Assembly: GCA_029099685.1 (NCBI GenBank)
Contig: JAQXOO010000006.1
Span: 1-59,407, forward strand
From: Clostridia bacterium
Lineage (GTDB): Bacteria; Bacillota; Clostridia; Oscillospirales; Butyricicoccaceae
DNA length: 59,407 bases
Reading direction: 5' to 3'
Part shown: positions 20,189 through 28,729 of the stretch, in pieces
How positions within the stretch are numbered: position 1 is the first letter of the stretch
Layout: every line of letters begins with the position of its first letter
Translations under genes and position numbers: made by a program
The notes under the pieces: generated by a model
Seen by the model: only the letters and a program-made list of their open reading frames with translations
Told to the model about the DNA's origin: nothing
Databases searched by the model: none

Positions 20189-21385
20189 TTATTCGGCGTC
20201 GTCCAGACAGGCGATGCCGGGCAGCTCCATGCCCTGCAAAAACTCCAGCGAAGCGCCGCCGCCGGTGGAGATGTGGGTGACATGGCGGGAAAAGCCCATG
20301 CTGTCGATGGCCGCGGCGGAGTCGCCGCCGCCGATGATGGACACGCCCTTTACCTTTGCCACGGCGGTGGCGATGGCCTGGGTGCCGTGGGCAAAGTTGG
20401 GCATCTCAAAGACGCCGGCGGGGCCGTTCCACACCACGGTGCGGGCGGATTCGATGATGCGGGAGTAGATCTCGGCAGTGGCGGGGCCGATGTCCATGCC
20501 CATATAGCCGTCGGGGATCTGGCCGGCGGGGACCACCTTGATGTCGGCGTCGTTGTCAAACTTGTCCGCCACCACGTTGTCCACGGGCAGCAGCAGGTTG
20601 CAGCCCATATCCTTGGCCCGCTCCATCAGCTGGCCCATCTCCTCCACCATGGAGTCCTCGCAGAGGGAATTGCCGATGCTGCCGCCCAGCGCCTTGCGGA
20701 AGGTATAGGACATGGCGCCCAGCACCAGAACGGTGTCGCAGTGTTCCACCAGCAGCTTTTCGATAAGCTTCAGCTTTTCGCTGACCTTGGAGCCGCCCAG
20801 AATGGCCACAAAGGGATGCTCGGGGTTTTCCATGGCCTTGCCCATGGTGGTGATCTCTTTTTCAATAAGGAAGCCGCAGACGGCGGGCAGATAGTCGGCG
20901 ATGCCGGCGGTGGAGGCATGGGCCCGGTGGGCGGTGCCGAAGGCGTCGTTCACATAGATGTCCGCCAGCGCCGCCAGGCTCTTGGCGAAATCGGGGTCAT
21001 TGGCCTCCTCTTCGGGACGGAAGCGGATGTTTTCCAGCAGCATGACCTGGCCGGGGCGGATGCCGTTGGCCATCATCTGGGCAATGGGGCCGTTGATATC
21101 CTCGGCCATGGGCACCTTGATGTTCAGGAATTCCTCCAGGGCCTGGGCCACGGGCTTCAGGCTCAGCTTGGGGACCACCTTGCCCTTGGGGCGGCCCAGA
21201 TGGGAGCACAGGATGATGGCCGCGCCCTGTTCCAGCAGGTAGCGGATGGTGGGCAGAGCGCCGCGGATGCGGATGTCATCGGTGATCTGGCCGTTGTCAT
21301 CCAGCGGCACGTTGAAATCGCAGCGAAGGAAAACTTTCTTTCCGGAAACGTCGATGTCCCTCACGGACTTCTTATGATAATTCAT
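20189..21385 (-). CDS. pgk: Phosphoglycerate kinase
   Basis: Makes ATP and 3-phosphoglycerate from 1,3-bisphosphoglycerate. The 398-residue protein has LRCDFNVPLDDNGQI, the basic-patch motif SHLGRPKG, the hinge region VWNGPAGVFEMPNF and the nucleotide loop GGGDSAAAI. ATG 21385 has GAGG upstream and matches the family N terminus; the open frame to 21553 is untranslated leader with the promoter inside it. First gene of the pgk-tpiA-gpmI operon; the usual gapA and cggR are not adjacent. Confidence 0.97.
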   Translation of the reverse strand: MNYHKKSVRDIDVSGKKVFLRCDFNVPLDDNGQITDDIRIRGALPTIRYLLEQGAAIILCSHLGRPKGKVVPKLSLKPVAQALEEFLNIKVPMAEDINGPIAQMMANGIRPGQVMLLENIRFRPEEEANDPDFAKSLAALADIYVNDAFGTAHRAHASTAGIADYLPAVCGFLIEKEITTMGKAMENPEHPFVAILGGSKVSEKLKLIEKLLVEHCDTVLVLGAMSYTFRKALGGSIGNSLCEDSMVEEMGQLMERAKDMGCNLLLPVDNVVADKFDNDADIKVVPAGQIPDGYMGMDIGPATAEIYSRIIESARTVVWNGPAGVFEMPNFAHGTQAIATAVAKVKGVSIIGGGDSAAAIDSMGFSRHVTHISTGGGASLEFLQGMELPGIACLDDAE

Positions 21386-21432
21386 ACCCTCGTCCTCGCA
21401 TTCTCTTTTTGTTCTGTTATTGATTGGTTTTT

Positions 21433-21447
21433 GGGGTGCTTCACCCC
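21433..21447 (-). promoter_or_regulatory. Hairpin in the pgk 5' leader
   Basis: GGGGTG / CACCCC six-base-pair stem with a three-base loop, within the first bases of the predicted pgk transcript; such 5' hairpins often stabilise abundant mRNAs. Confidence 0.45.
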
Positions 21448-21458
21448 ATATCAATCTG

Positions 21459-21487
21459 ATTATAGTATACAAATGGCACGACTTCAA
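21459..21487 (-). promoter_or_regulatory. Promoter of the pgk operon
   Basis: Minus-strand TTGAAG (21482-21487), 17-base spacer, perfect TATAAT (21459-21464), about 74 bases before the pgk start. Confidence 0.75.
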
Positions 21488-21586
21488 GTCAAAAAGGCCA
21501 TCAAACAGCCGAATTCCCGGCGCTTTTCTTCCTATTTTCGGCGTTCTCAACAAAAGGGGGCAGCGGGCGGCGGGGCGGGCCTGCCG

Positions 21587-22072
21587 TCACCGGGCCAGCT
21601 TTCCCTGTTCCTGCAGGCCGGAAAAGTCCCGCTGGCGCAGCACCTCGTACACCACCACCGCCACGGCGTTGGACAGGTTCAGGCACCGGGCGCCGGGCCG
21701 CATGGGGATGCGGACGGCCCGCTCCGGGTCGCTCTCCAGCAGCGCCTCGGGCAGGCCCTTTGTCTCCTTTCCGAACAGCAGCCACACGTCGTCCTGCTCA
21801 TAGGGCGCCTCGCAATAGCTGCGGGCCGCCTTGGACGAGGCCATCCATGGCCGCACGTGGGGGTGCTTTGCCCGGAAGTCGTCCCACCCGTCATAGGTGA
21901 ACACCTCCAGCTGGTCCCAGTAATCCAGGCCCGCCCGTTTGAGCCAGCGGTCCTCGATGGAAAAGCCCATGGGCCCGATGAGGTGAAGATGGGCTCCCGT
22001 TACCGCGCAGGTGCGGGAAATGTTGCCGGTGTTTTGAGGGATCTCCGGCTCCAACAGCACGATATGAATCAT
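21587..22072 (-). CDS. trmL: tRNA (cytidine(34)-2'-O)-methyltransferase TrmL
   Basis: SPOUT-class enzyme that 2'-O-methylates the wobble base of leucine tRNAs. The 161-residue protein contains the knot-forming motifs IVLLEPEIPQNTGNISRTC, LHLIGPMGF, LLFGKETKGLP and CLNLSNAVAVVVYE. Length is typical. AAAGGAG precedes the ATG. It is upstream of pgk on the same strand but pgk has its own strong promoter in between. Confidence 0.94.
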   Translation of the reverse strand: MIHIVLLEPEIPQNTGNISRTCAVTGAHLHLIGPMGFSIEDRWLKRAGLDYWDQLEVFTYDGWDDFRAKHPHVRPWMASSKAARSYCEAPYEQDDVWLLFGKETKGLPEALLESDPERAVRIPMRPGARCLNLSNAVAVVVYEVLRQRDFSGLQEQGKLAR

Positions 22073-22136
22073 GACAGTGCTCCTTTTTTCAACAAACTAT
22101 CCTATGGCCGCAGCCTTCGGCAATTTTTCTTTTTTA

Positions 22137-22164
22137 TTGACTTTTTTCGATAATTTGATATACT
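22137..22164 (+). promoter_or_regulatory. Promoter of the peptide-binding lipoprotein gene
   Basis: TTGACT (22137-22142), 16-base spacer, TATACT (22159-22164). The leader to the ATG would be about 170 bases and contains GC-rich inverted segments, but no riboswitch class I recognise. Confidence 0.65.
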
Positions 22165-22343
22165 AAACTGTAAAATCAACTGTTATATCCGCCGGTCCAC
22201 AGCAGCGAAACAAGAAAGGAAGTGTTTACGGGAAAGCAAGACCGGGCCGGTCCAGCTGTCCGGGGAAGTCACAACTCCCGGGCGGAACGGATGATGACGG
22301 TTGACTCTCCGGAGAATGATCCGCATGAAAGGAGCTACGATCC

Positions 22344-24194
22344 ATGAGTAAGAAACTGATCGCCCTGGTGGTTTGCGCCGTCATGCTGCTGTCCCTGGCC
22401 ACCGCCTGCGGCAGCAACAACAACGCGAACACCAACCAGCCCAATTCCAGCAACTCTGAACCCAACAACTCCCAGAACGAAACCCCCACCGATCCCAACG
22501 CCGGCAACGAAGACTACAAGATTTTCTACACCTATCTGTCCACCGACGTGGATACCCTGAACGGCATGGGTACTGTCCAGGAGGCCAATTCCACGCCCCT
22601 GTCCTGGTGCAATTCCTACCTGTGGCGTGCCGTCCCCAACGATGACGGCATGGGTTACCACTACATTCCCGACCTGGCCGCCGATATGCCCAAGCAGATC
22701 GACGAGCTGACCTGGGAGTTCACCATCCGTGACGGCGCCAAGTGGCATAACGGCGACCCCATCACCGCCGACACCTTTATGTTCACCTTCAAGGCCGTCC
22801 TGGATCCCAAGATGTCCAACCCCATGGCCATCTTCCTGGCGGACGACTCCATCACCATCAAGAACGCCTATGACTATATGCTGCAGGGTACCGAAGGCCA
22901 TCCCGCCACTATGGACTGGGAGGAAGTGGGCATCAAGCAGATCGATGATATGACCATCCAGATCACCACCGCCACCCCCGTCAACGAGAAGGATGTCTGC
23001 ACCCACTTTACCCTGCGCTCCAACCTGCCCGTCCATCCCGATACCTTTACCGCCGGTCTGACCGACGGCGGCGCCCGCACCCTGTACGGCACCGACCTGG
23101 ATCACTGGATGGGCTGCGGCCCCTACTTCTTCGACAGCTGGACCCGTGACTCCGTCCAGGTCTACAAGAAGAACCCCGACCACTGGCTGGCCGATTACTT
23201 CAACTATGACGAGGTCCAGGTCCGCATCGTGCCCGAGATGAACGCCCGGGTGCAGCTGTTTGAATCCGGCCAGCTGGATTCCCTGTCCCCCGATACCAGC
23301 ACCATCGAGACCTATATCGACGACCCCCGCATGGTGTCCTATCCCTCCATCATGGTCTATGACTTTGACGTCAACGTGAAGAACCCCTCCAACCCCGTCA
23401 GCGGCAGCATCAACTTCGGCCGCGCCATGTACCACGCCATGAACCGTGAAGTCATCGCCCGGGATATCTTCGGTCACATGGAGCCCACCGGCACCTATAT
23501 CAACGGCATGGCCGGCGCCCTGAGCCAGAGCGGCCTGACCTACCGTGAGTCCAAGTACGGCAAAGAGGTCTGGGACATGATCGAGGGCTGGAGCGCCGAA
23601 GGCGAAGTCTGCGGCTACAACCCCGAGCTGGCCTATGAGTACCTGCTGAAGGCCTTTGAAGAGCGCAACCTGCCCGCCGACACCGTCATCACCGTCAAGG
23701 TGCTGAACACCGGCGGCTCCAGCGAAGGCTCCAGATGCTGCGAGCTGTTCATGGAAGAATGGCCCGAGATCTTCCACGGCCAGGTCCAGGTGGAACCCTA
23801 TACCGTGGCCGACGGCCTGTCCCTGGACATCATGGAGACCGAGCCCGAAAACTGGGATATCGTTCTGATGGACTGGGGCCGCAGCCTGTCCCGTACGCTG
23901 CCCTATCAGGTCTATTACTACCATACCAAGGATTATACCGGCCGTCCCACCTTCACCTACACCGACCGCTTCGAGGCTCAGTTTGCCGCTTGTGAAGCTG
24001 TGAAGTCCGGTGATTATGAGACCATCCTCCAGGAGACCCAGAAGCTGGAGATCATCGCTCTGGAAGATGTCATCAGCATCCCCGTGGTCCAGGCCGTCAA
24101 CTACGAGATGTTCTCTGATCGTCTGGAACTGCCCATGAAGCAGTATGTCCCCGGCTTCGGTTGGGGCTCCATGTTCGGCGACATCGTCGAATAA
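22344..24194 (+). CDS. ABC transporter substrate-binding lipoprotein (peptide/SBP_bac_5 family)
   Basis: Surface receptor of 616 residues for oligopeptide-type importers. A signal peptide ends at lipobox ATAC with Cys22 lipidated; an Asn/Ser-rich linker follows, then the family-5 fold with YHYIPDLAADMPKQID, WEFTIRDGAKWHNGDPITADTFMFTFKAVLDP and the later GSINFGRAMYHAMNREVIARDI. No permease or ATPase gene lies nearby, so it must pair with components encoded elsewhere. Codon choice is biased towards C-ending codons with frequent CGT, suggesting high expression. AAAGGAG precedes the ATG. Confidence 0.94.
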   Translation: MSKKLIALVVCAVMLLSLATACGSNNNANTNQPNSSNSEPNNSQNETPTDPNAGNEDYKIFYTYLSTDVDTLNGMGTVQEANSTPLSWCNSYLWRAVPNDDGMGYHYIPDLAADMPKQIDELTWEFTIRDGAKWHNGDPITADTFMFTFKAVLDPKMSNPMAIFLADDSITIKNAYDYMLQGTEGHPATMDWEEVGIKQIDDMTIQITTATPVNEKDVCTHFTLRSNLPVHPDTFTAGLTDGGARTLYGTDLDHWMGCGPYFFDSWTRDSVQVYKKNPDHWLADYFNYDEVQVRIVPEMNARVQLFESGQLDSLSPDTSTIETYIDDPRMVSYPSIMVYDFDVNVKNPSNPVSGSINFGRAMYHAMNREVIARDIFGHMEPTGTYINGMAGALSQSGLTYRESKYGKEVWDMIEGWSAEGEVCGYNPELAYEYLLKAFEERNLPADTVITVKVLNTGGSSEGSRCCELFMEEWPEIFHGQVQVEPYTVADGLSLDIMETEPENWDIVLMDWGRSLSRTLPYQVYYYHTKDYTGRPTFTYTDRFEAQFAACEAVKSGDYETILQETQKLEIIALEDVISIPVVQAVNYEMFSDRLELPMKQYVPGFGWGSMFGDIVE

Positions 24195-24226
24195 TCCACT
24201 TCCTTTCCTGTACACAAACCTCTCTC

Positions 24227-24262
24227 AACGGCGGTCCCCACCTGCGTGGGGACCGCCGTTTT
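24227..24262 (+). terminator. Terminator after the binding-protein gene
   Basis: Fourteen-base-pair perfect stem AACGGCGGTCCCCA with a six-base loop and TTTT, 33 bases after the stop. Confidence 0.92.
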
Positions 24263-24310
24263 CCGTATACCGTATGGAGTTTGCATCCGGCCGTGCCGGA
24301 AAGGGTGGGA

Positions 24311-25033
24311 TCACCGCACCTTTATCTGCCCCAGCACCCGGCCGATGGGCTCCCGGATGCACAGGGAGGCCCGGCGGTCATAGGGGGTCACGTCCCGGTT
24401 CAGCAGGACCAGCCTGTCCCCGCCGAAATACTGGATCAGTCCCGCCGCTGGGTACACCGCCAGGGAGGTGCCGCCGATGAGCAGCAGGTCCGCGCTGCCC
24501 AGGGCCTCCACCGCCTTTTCCAGGGTGGGGCCGTCCAGGCTCTCGCCGTACAGCACCACGTCGGGCTTGACCACCCCGCCGCATTCGCACAGGGGCACGC
24601 CCACGCTGTTTTTCACAAACTGCACATCATGAAACCTGCCGCAGCGGGTGCAGTAGTTGCGGTGCACCGAGCCGTGAAGCTCCAGCACGTTTTTGCTGCC
24701 CGCGGCCTGGTGCAGGCCGTCGATGTTCTGGGTGATGACGGCGGTGAGCTTTCCCGCCTGCTCCAGCTCCGCCAGCTTTTTGTGGGCGGCGTTGGGCTTC
24801 ACGTCCAAAAACAGCATCTTCTGCTTGTAAAACGCGTAAAAATCCGCGGTTTTTTCCATAAAAAAGTCGTGGCTGAGAATGGTCTCCGGGGGATATTTCC
24901 AGGTCTGGCTGTAAAGGCCGTCCCGGCTGCGGAAATCCGGCACGCCGGATTCTGTACTCACGCCCGCGCCGCCGAAAAAGACGATGCGCCGCGCCCGGTC
25001 GATATCATTCTGCAGGGTCTGCAACTCGTTCAT
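24311..25033 (-). CDS. cobB: NAD-dependent protein deacylase, sirtuin (CobB/SIR2 family)
   Basis: Removes acyl groups from lysine using NAD. The 240-residue protein has the Rossmann motif [30 protein letters not shown], catalytic His in ELHGS, four cysteines of the zinc ribbon (CTRC and CECGG region) and [12 protein letters not shown]. The ATG at 25033 overlaps the previous gene's stop; AAGGAGAGAG precedes it. The open frame reading further upstream belongs to no gene. It is the last gene of a four-gene minus-strand operon. Confidence 0.95.
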   Translation of the reverse strand: MNELQTLQNDIDRARRIVFFGGAGVSTESGVPDFRSRDGLYSQTWKYPPETILSHDFFMEKTADFYAFYKQKMLFLDVKPNAAHKKLAELEQAGKLTAVITQNIDGLHQAAGSKNVLELHGSVHRNYCTRCGRFHDVQFVKNSVGVPLCECGGVVKPDVVLYGESLDGPTLEKAVEALGSADLLLIGGTSLAVYPAAGLIQYFGGDRLVLLNRDVTPYDRRASLCIREPIGRVLGQIKVR

Positions 25034-25554
25034 GCATCTCTCTCCTTTTTCAAAAAGCCCGCCGCGCGGGAAGCCTTCAGCACGCCGGCGGCGGCGCCGC
25101 CGGTGATCAGTCCGGATACCACCGCGGCCGCCAGCAGCAGCGGCAGATAGGACACCACCACGGTGGTCTTCATCACCAGCATGGCGGCGCAGATCTGGCC
25201 GGCGTTGTGGGCCGCCGCGCCGCAGACGCTGACGCCGTATACCGAAAGGCGGCGGCTGTTCCGCAGCAGGGTCATCACCCCCATGGCCAGCAGGCCGCCG
25301 GTGAGGGAAAACACCAGCCCCGACAGGCTGCCCGCGAACAGGCTGCCCAAAAAGCACCGGGCCACAAGCACCGAAAAGGCCGCCCCCGGCCCCACCAGGC
25401 ACAGGGTCAGCAGGGTGACCACATTGGCCAGCCCCAGCTTGATGCCCGGCAGCGGCACCACCAGTCCCAGGGGAATGAACCGCTCGGCATAGGACAGGCC
25501 CAGGGCCAACGCGGTGAGCACGGCGCACATCGCCAGTTTTCGCACCTGCTTCAT
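25030..25554 (-). CDS. Gx transporter family (heptaprenyl diphosphate synthase component I-like) membrane protein
   Basis: A 174-residue protein with about five hydrophobic helices; SYAERFIPLGLVVPLPGIKLGLANVVTLLTL is characteristic of the COG4769 family, an ECF S-component-like group often annotated as heptaprenyl synthase subunit I. In many anaerobes it is encoded beside a NusG-II protein, as here, in electron-transport or quinone/flavin-related loci. Its substrate is not established. It starts five bases after the NusG-II gene. Confidence 0.88.
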   Translation of the reverse strand: MKQVRKLAMCAVLTALALGLSYAERFIPLGLVVPLPGIKLGLANVVTLLTLCLVGPGAAFSVLVARCFLGSLFAGSLSGLVFSLTGGLLAMGVMTLLRNSRRLSVYGVSVCGAAAHNAGQICAAMLVMKTTVVVSYLPLLLAAAVVSGLITGGAAAGVLKASRAAGFLKKERDA

Positions 25555-25559
25555 ACCGT

Positions 25560-25934
25560 TCACCCCACCACCAGGTCCACCGGGCTGTCTCCCCGGACGG
25601 CCACCGTCACCCGGTTGGGCAGGCAGGCGATGGACTGTCCCGGCGCGGAGATCTTGCCCATCTCCCGGCAGTCGCCCCCGGGACAGGCGGACTGCTCCAC
25701 CCACACCTGGCCCTGACGGATGACCACGGTCATGGGGTAGTCGCCGTCCACGGGGATCTCCCGGTCCGGGCCCTCCAGCCGGTCCTCATAGAGCACGCGC
25801 CCCTCCCGGCTGATGACCACCGTGGCCTCCCGGCCCCGGGCCTGAAGCCGCAGCCCGGCGGCCAGGACCAGCGCCGCCAGCAGCACCAGGGCGCACACCG
25901 CCCCGTCCCATTTTTTCATTTGGAAGGAAAGCAT
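25560..25934 (-). CDS. NusG domain II-containing exported protein
   Basis: A 124-residue protein with one N-terminal membrane anchor and a single NusG_II/KOW-less domain, marked by GQVWVEQSACPGGDCREMGKI and the ending PNRVTVAV. The paired Cys in SACPGGDC is a conserved feature of the family. It is almost always next to a Gx-type transporter, as it is here. ATG 25934 is used, with AAGGA upstream; a second ATG at 25919 (MKKWDG) is possible. Confidence 0.88.
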   Translation of the reverse strand: MLSFQMKKWDGAVCALVLLAALVLAAGLRLQARGREATVVISREGRVLYEDRLEGPDREIPVDGDYPMTVVIRQGQVWVEQSACPGGDCREMGKISAPGQSIACLPNRVTVAVRGDSPVDLVVG

Positions 25935-25955
25935 ACCGTTCCCCGTCCTTCCGGT

Positions 25956-26876
25956 TTATTTCCGTTTGGGCTTGACCTGTCCCCAGGGCACGTTGATGCA
26001 CAGCGCCCGGGGCAGGTTTTCAATGACAGCGTCGGTGTACCGCCCGCCGTACTCCCCGTCCACCGTCCAGGGGATCGGCTCCCGGGAGGTCACCCGCAGC
26101 TGCCGTGTCTTTACGGAAACCACCAGTTCCGGGTCCAGCTCACCTGTTAGCAGCCTGCTGATGACCCTTGTCAGTTCGATCATCAGGGGCGGCTTGCGCA
26201 CCAGATTGACCTCCATCAGGCCGTCGTTCATGGAAGCGTCCACCAGCTTGCCCACCGGCAGGCCGGCCACATAGCTGCTGTTGCTCACCAGCCCCACCAG
26301 GAACTCGCCGTCAGTCTCCCCGCCGTCATATTCCAGATGCAGGTGATAGGTCTGCAGGCTGGTGAGCCGCTGGGCGCCCTCCACCAGATAGGCCAGCTTT
26401 CCCAGAATGTTTTTGGCGTCCTGGGGGGTGGCATAGGCCACGTCCGTAAAGGCGCCGAAGGCCGCCACATAGGCAAAATGCCGCTCGTTGAGCCGGCCCA
26501 CATCCACATGGACCGCCAGGCCGTCCACCGCCGTCCGGGCGGCCTTTTCCATATTTTTAGGGATGCCCAGGCTGGTGGCAAAATCATTGGTGGTGCCGGC
26601 GGGGATATAGCCCAGCACCGGCGGATGCTCCAGCCGCATCAGGCCGTCCACCGTCTCATTGAGGGTGCCGTCTCCGCCGGAGCATACCACCAGGTCATAC
26701 TTTTCCGCCTCTCTCGCGGCGACGGCGGGCATCTCGCCCGCCCGCTGGGAGATATAAACGGTAGGCTCATAGCCCGCCCGCACAAAGGTGTCCACGATGC
26801 GCAGGAAATGGCTGCGGATGGCCTCCTTTCCCGCATGGGCGTTCACCAAAAACAACAGCTTGCGCTGATTTGTCAT
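25956..26876 (-). CDS. Diacylglycerol kinase-family lipid kinase (DagK/YegS)
   Basis: Soluble kinase of 306 residues phosphorylating diacylglycerol or a related lipid to recycle it into phospholipid synthesis. Markers are LFLVNAHAGK at the N terminus, the ATP-binding VCSGGDGTLNETVDGL, and PAGTTNDFATSLGI. ATG 26876 has GAGGTGATC upstream; earlier codons in the frame lie in the promoter. First gene of the operon with the NusG-II protein, the Gx transporter and the sirtuin; the functional link between these is not evident. Confidence 0.92.
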   Translation of the reverse strand: MTNQRKLLFLVNAHAGKEAIRSHFLRIVDTFVRAGYEPTVYISQRAGEMPAVAAREAEKYDLVVCSGGDGTLNETVDGLMRLEHPPVLGYIPAGTTNDFATSLGIPKNMEKAARTAVDGLAVHVDVGRLNERHFAYVAAFGAFTDVAYATPQDAKNILGKLAYLVEGAQRLTSLQTYHLHLEYDGGETDGEFLVGLVSNSSYVAGLPVGKLVDASMNDGLMEVNLVRKPPLMIELTRVISRLLTGELDPELVVSVKTRQLRVTSREPIPWTVDGEYGGRYTDAVIENLPRALCINVPWGQVKPKRK

Positions 26877-26898
26877 ATCGATCACCTCTCTGTGCCTT

Positions 26899-26927
26899 AT
26901 TTTACCGTATGCTCCGGGAAAATGCAA
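26899..26927 (-). promoter_or_regulatory. Promoter of the lipid kinase-sirtuin operon
   Basis: Minus-strand TTGCAT (26922-26927), 17-base spacer, TAAAAT (26899-26904). Confidence 0.6.
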
Positions 26928-26960
26928 TGAATTCGCTGTAAACGGCGGCGGCGCTCCGCC

Positions 26961-26989
26961 TTGACCGCCGCCGTCCGCCGTGCTATAAT
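26961..26989 (+). promoter_or_regulatory. Promoter of queT
   Basis: TTGACC (26961-26966), 17-base spacer, TATAAT (26984-26989) preceded by TGC. RNA would begin near 26996, giving a leader of about 90 bases that contains the preQ1-like aptamer. Confidence 0.75.
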
Positions 26990-27033
26990 CCCCTTTGTGA
27001 TTTCGCCCTGGCCGGGGGCCGTCCAATACCCTG

Positions 27034-27079
27034 CCGGTGAGTTCGAGACCTTCCTCACCAAAAACAAAACTAAAGGAGA
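27034..27079 (+). ncRNA. preQ1-I riboswitch (candidate)
   Basis: Stem GGTGAG (27036-27041) / CTCACC (27054-27059) encloses exactly twelve bases, TTCGAGACCTTC, followed by an A-rich tail ending AAAACTAAAGGAG. This matches the small H-type pseudoknot of class I preQ1 aptamers: UUC-N-AG at the start of a 12-base loop, C as its last base (the position that pairs with preQ1 in the B. subtilis queC aptamer) and the AAAACUAA tail that folds back. The tail runs into the ribosome binding site, so ligand binding would block translation of queT. The middle of the loop departs from the consensus, hence the reservation. Confidence 0.7.
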
Positions 27080-27084
27080 CTGTT

Positions 27085-27570
27085 ATGCGAAACAACAAAA
27101 CATCCTACCTGACCCAGAGCGCGGCTGTGGCCGCCGTCTATGTGCTGCTGACCATGCTGGCCGCGGCCATGGGCCTGTCCTCGGGACAGATCCAGGTGCG
27201 CTTTTCCGAGGCGCTCACCATCCTGCCCTGCTTTTTGCCCGCCGCCGTGCCGGGACTGTTCATCGGCTGCCTGCTGTCCAACATCCTGTCCGGTTGCGTG
27301 GTCTGGGACGTGATCTTCGGCAGTCTTGCCACCCTGCTGGGGGCCGTCGGCACCCGGCTGCTGCGGAAAAACCGCTGGCTGGCCTGCCTGCCGCCCATTT
27401 TGGCCAACACCGTCATCGTTCCCTTTGTGCTGGTGTATGCCTACGGCGTGCCCGAGGGCATCCCCTATCTGATGCTGACGGTGGGCGTGGGCGAAGTGAT
27501 CTCCTGCGGCATCCTGGGCCAGCTGGTATATTCCGCGCTGGACAAGCACCGGAACACCCTGTTCAAATAA
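27085..27570 (+). CDS. queT: Queuosine precursor transporter QueT
   Basis: A 161-residue membrane protein with about five helices, an ECF-type S component that imports a queuosine precursor for tRNA modification. The family block is GQIQVRFSEALTILPCFLPAAVPGLFIGCLLSNI and the later GCVVWDVIFGSLATLLGA. ATG 27085 follows AAAGGAG, which overlaps the preQ1-like aptamer tail. No ECF ATPase or transmembrane partner is nearby, normal for group II ECF transporters. Earlier in-frame starts lie inside the aptamer. Confidence 0.93.
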   Translation: MRNNKTSYLTQSAAVAAVYVLLTMLAAAMGLSSGQIQVRFSEALTILPCFLPAAVPGLFIGCLLSNILSGCVVWDVIFGSLATLLGAVGTRLLRKNRWLACLPPILANTVIVPFVLVYAYGVPEGIPYLMLTVGVGEVISCGILGQLVYSALDKHRNTLFK

Positions 27571-27593
27571 ATACAGCTAAATAAAGCCAGTTC

Positions 27594-27620
27594 AGGCGGC
27601 CCCTTGGGGCCGCCTTTTTT
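27594..27620 (+). terminator. Terminator after queT
   Basis: AGGCGGCCCC / GGGGCCGCCT stem with a two-base TT gap and six T. Confidence 0.92.
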
Positions 27621-27688
27621 GTTGCCGTCACCCTTTGGGGCAAAGCGCCATAGAATGGCCCAAAACCACCTGAGAAAGGAACATTTTT

Positions 27689-28720
27689 ATGGCACTTCGA
27701 TTCTTTTTGGGAGCCAATTCCAAGGACGGCTTCGTCTCCCTGTTCCCACGGCTCCAGCAGGAGGCCCCCCGGCGGCTGTATGTGGTGAAAAGCGGCCCCG
27801 GCTGCGGCAAGTCCACCTGCATCCGCAGACTGTCCGAAGCCCTGGGCGGCGCGGAGGAACTCATTTTCTGCTCCTCCGACCCGGACTCCCTGGATGGCGC
27901 CGTGCTGCAGGACGCTGCCATCCTGGACGGCACCGCGCCCCATGTCTTCGAGCCGTCCTTTCCCGGCTGCGACGGCGATTATCTGCCTCTGCCCGCCTTT
28001 CTGGACCGGCAGGGACTGGAGGCCCAGGCCCCGGCGCTGTACGCCCTGCGGGCGGCCTCCCGGCGCCACTATGACCAGGCCTACCGCCTGATCCGGGCGG
28101 CGGCTCTGACGCGGCGGGAGCGGCGGGAGACGGTGTCCGCCCTGCTGGCCCGGGATCCCGCCGCCCGGGCGGCGGGCCTTGTGCGTCGGGAGCTGCCCAG
28201 GCTGCCCGGGCCCGGCTCCCTGCGGGTGCGGTTTCTGGACGGCGTGACGCCCAAGGGCTGCCTGTGCCTGTGGGACACGGTCACCGCCGCCGCCGCCCGG
28301 GTCATCGCCCTCAAAGACAGCTTCGGCCTGGCCCATCCCCTGCTGGAGCGGCTGCGGGACGGCGCTCTGGAGCGGGGGCTGCGGGTGTATGCCTGTCTGG
28401 ACCCGGTGGAGCCGGAGCGCATTTTGCACCTGCTGCTGCCCGACGCGGACCTGGCCTTTGTCACAGACGGCGGCGCCCTGCCCTTTACCCCCACCCGCAC
28501 CATCCGCCTGGACGCCATGGTCCCCGCGGAAAGGCTGAGGCCCCTCCGCGGCCGTCTGCGCCTGCTGCGCCGCATGGAGGACGCCCTGCTGGAGGACGCG
28601 GTGTCACAGATCGCCGCCGCCCACGCCCTCCATGACCGGATGGAGGACATATACCGCCCGCACATCGACCTGGACGCCATGGAGGACCATTACCGGCAGC
28701 TTCTGGAGCGCATCCGATAA
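27689..28720 (+). CDS. PRK06851-type P-loop ATPase with a degenerate second half
   Basis: A 343-residue protein. Residues ~1-160 carry a P-loop NTPase module with Walker A GPGCGKST near residue 36 and the distinctive FCSSDPDSLDGAVLQDAAILDGTAPHV, the hallmark of the PRK06851 family. That family has two tandem P-loop halves; here the second half begins at VTPKGCLCLWDT but its expected Walker A has become ALKDSFGLAHP, with no Gly-Lys-Ser/Thr. The protein is very Arg-rich. Function in the family is unknown. It is nine bases upstream of a tiny membrane protein gene. Confidence 0.82.
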   Translation: MALRFFLGANSKDGFVSLFPRLQQEAPRRLYVVKSGPGCGKSTCIRRLSEALGGAEELIFCSSDPDSLDGAVLQDAAILDGTAPHVFEPSFPGCDGDYLPLPAFLDRQGLEAQAPALYALRAASRRHYDQAYRLIRAAALTRRERRETVSALLARDPAARAAGLVRRELPRLPGPGSLRVRFLDGVTPKGCLCLWDTVTAAAARVIALKDSFGLAHPLLERLRDGALERGLRVYACLDPVEPERILHLLLPDADLAFVTDGGALPFTPTRTIRLDAMVPAERLRPLRGRLRLLRRMEDALLEDAVSQIAAAHALHDRMEDIYRPHIDLDAMEDHYRQLLERIR

Positions 28721-28729
28721 GGAGGACCT

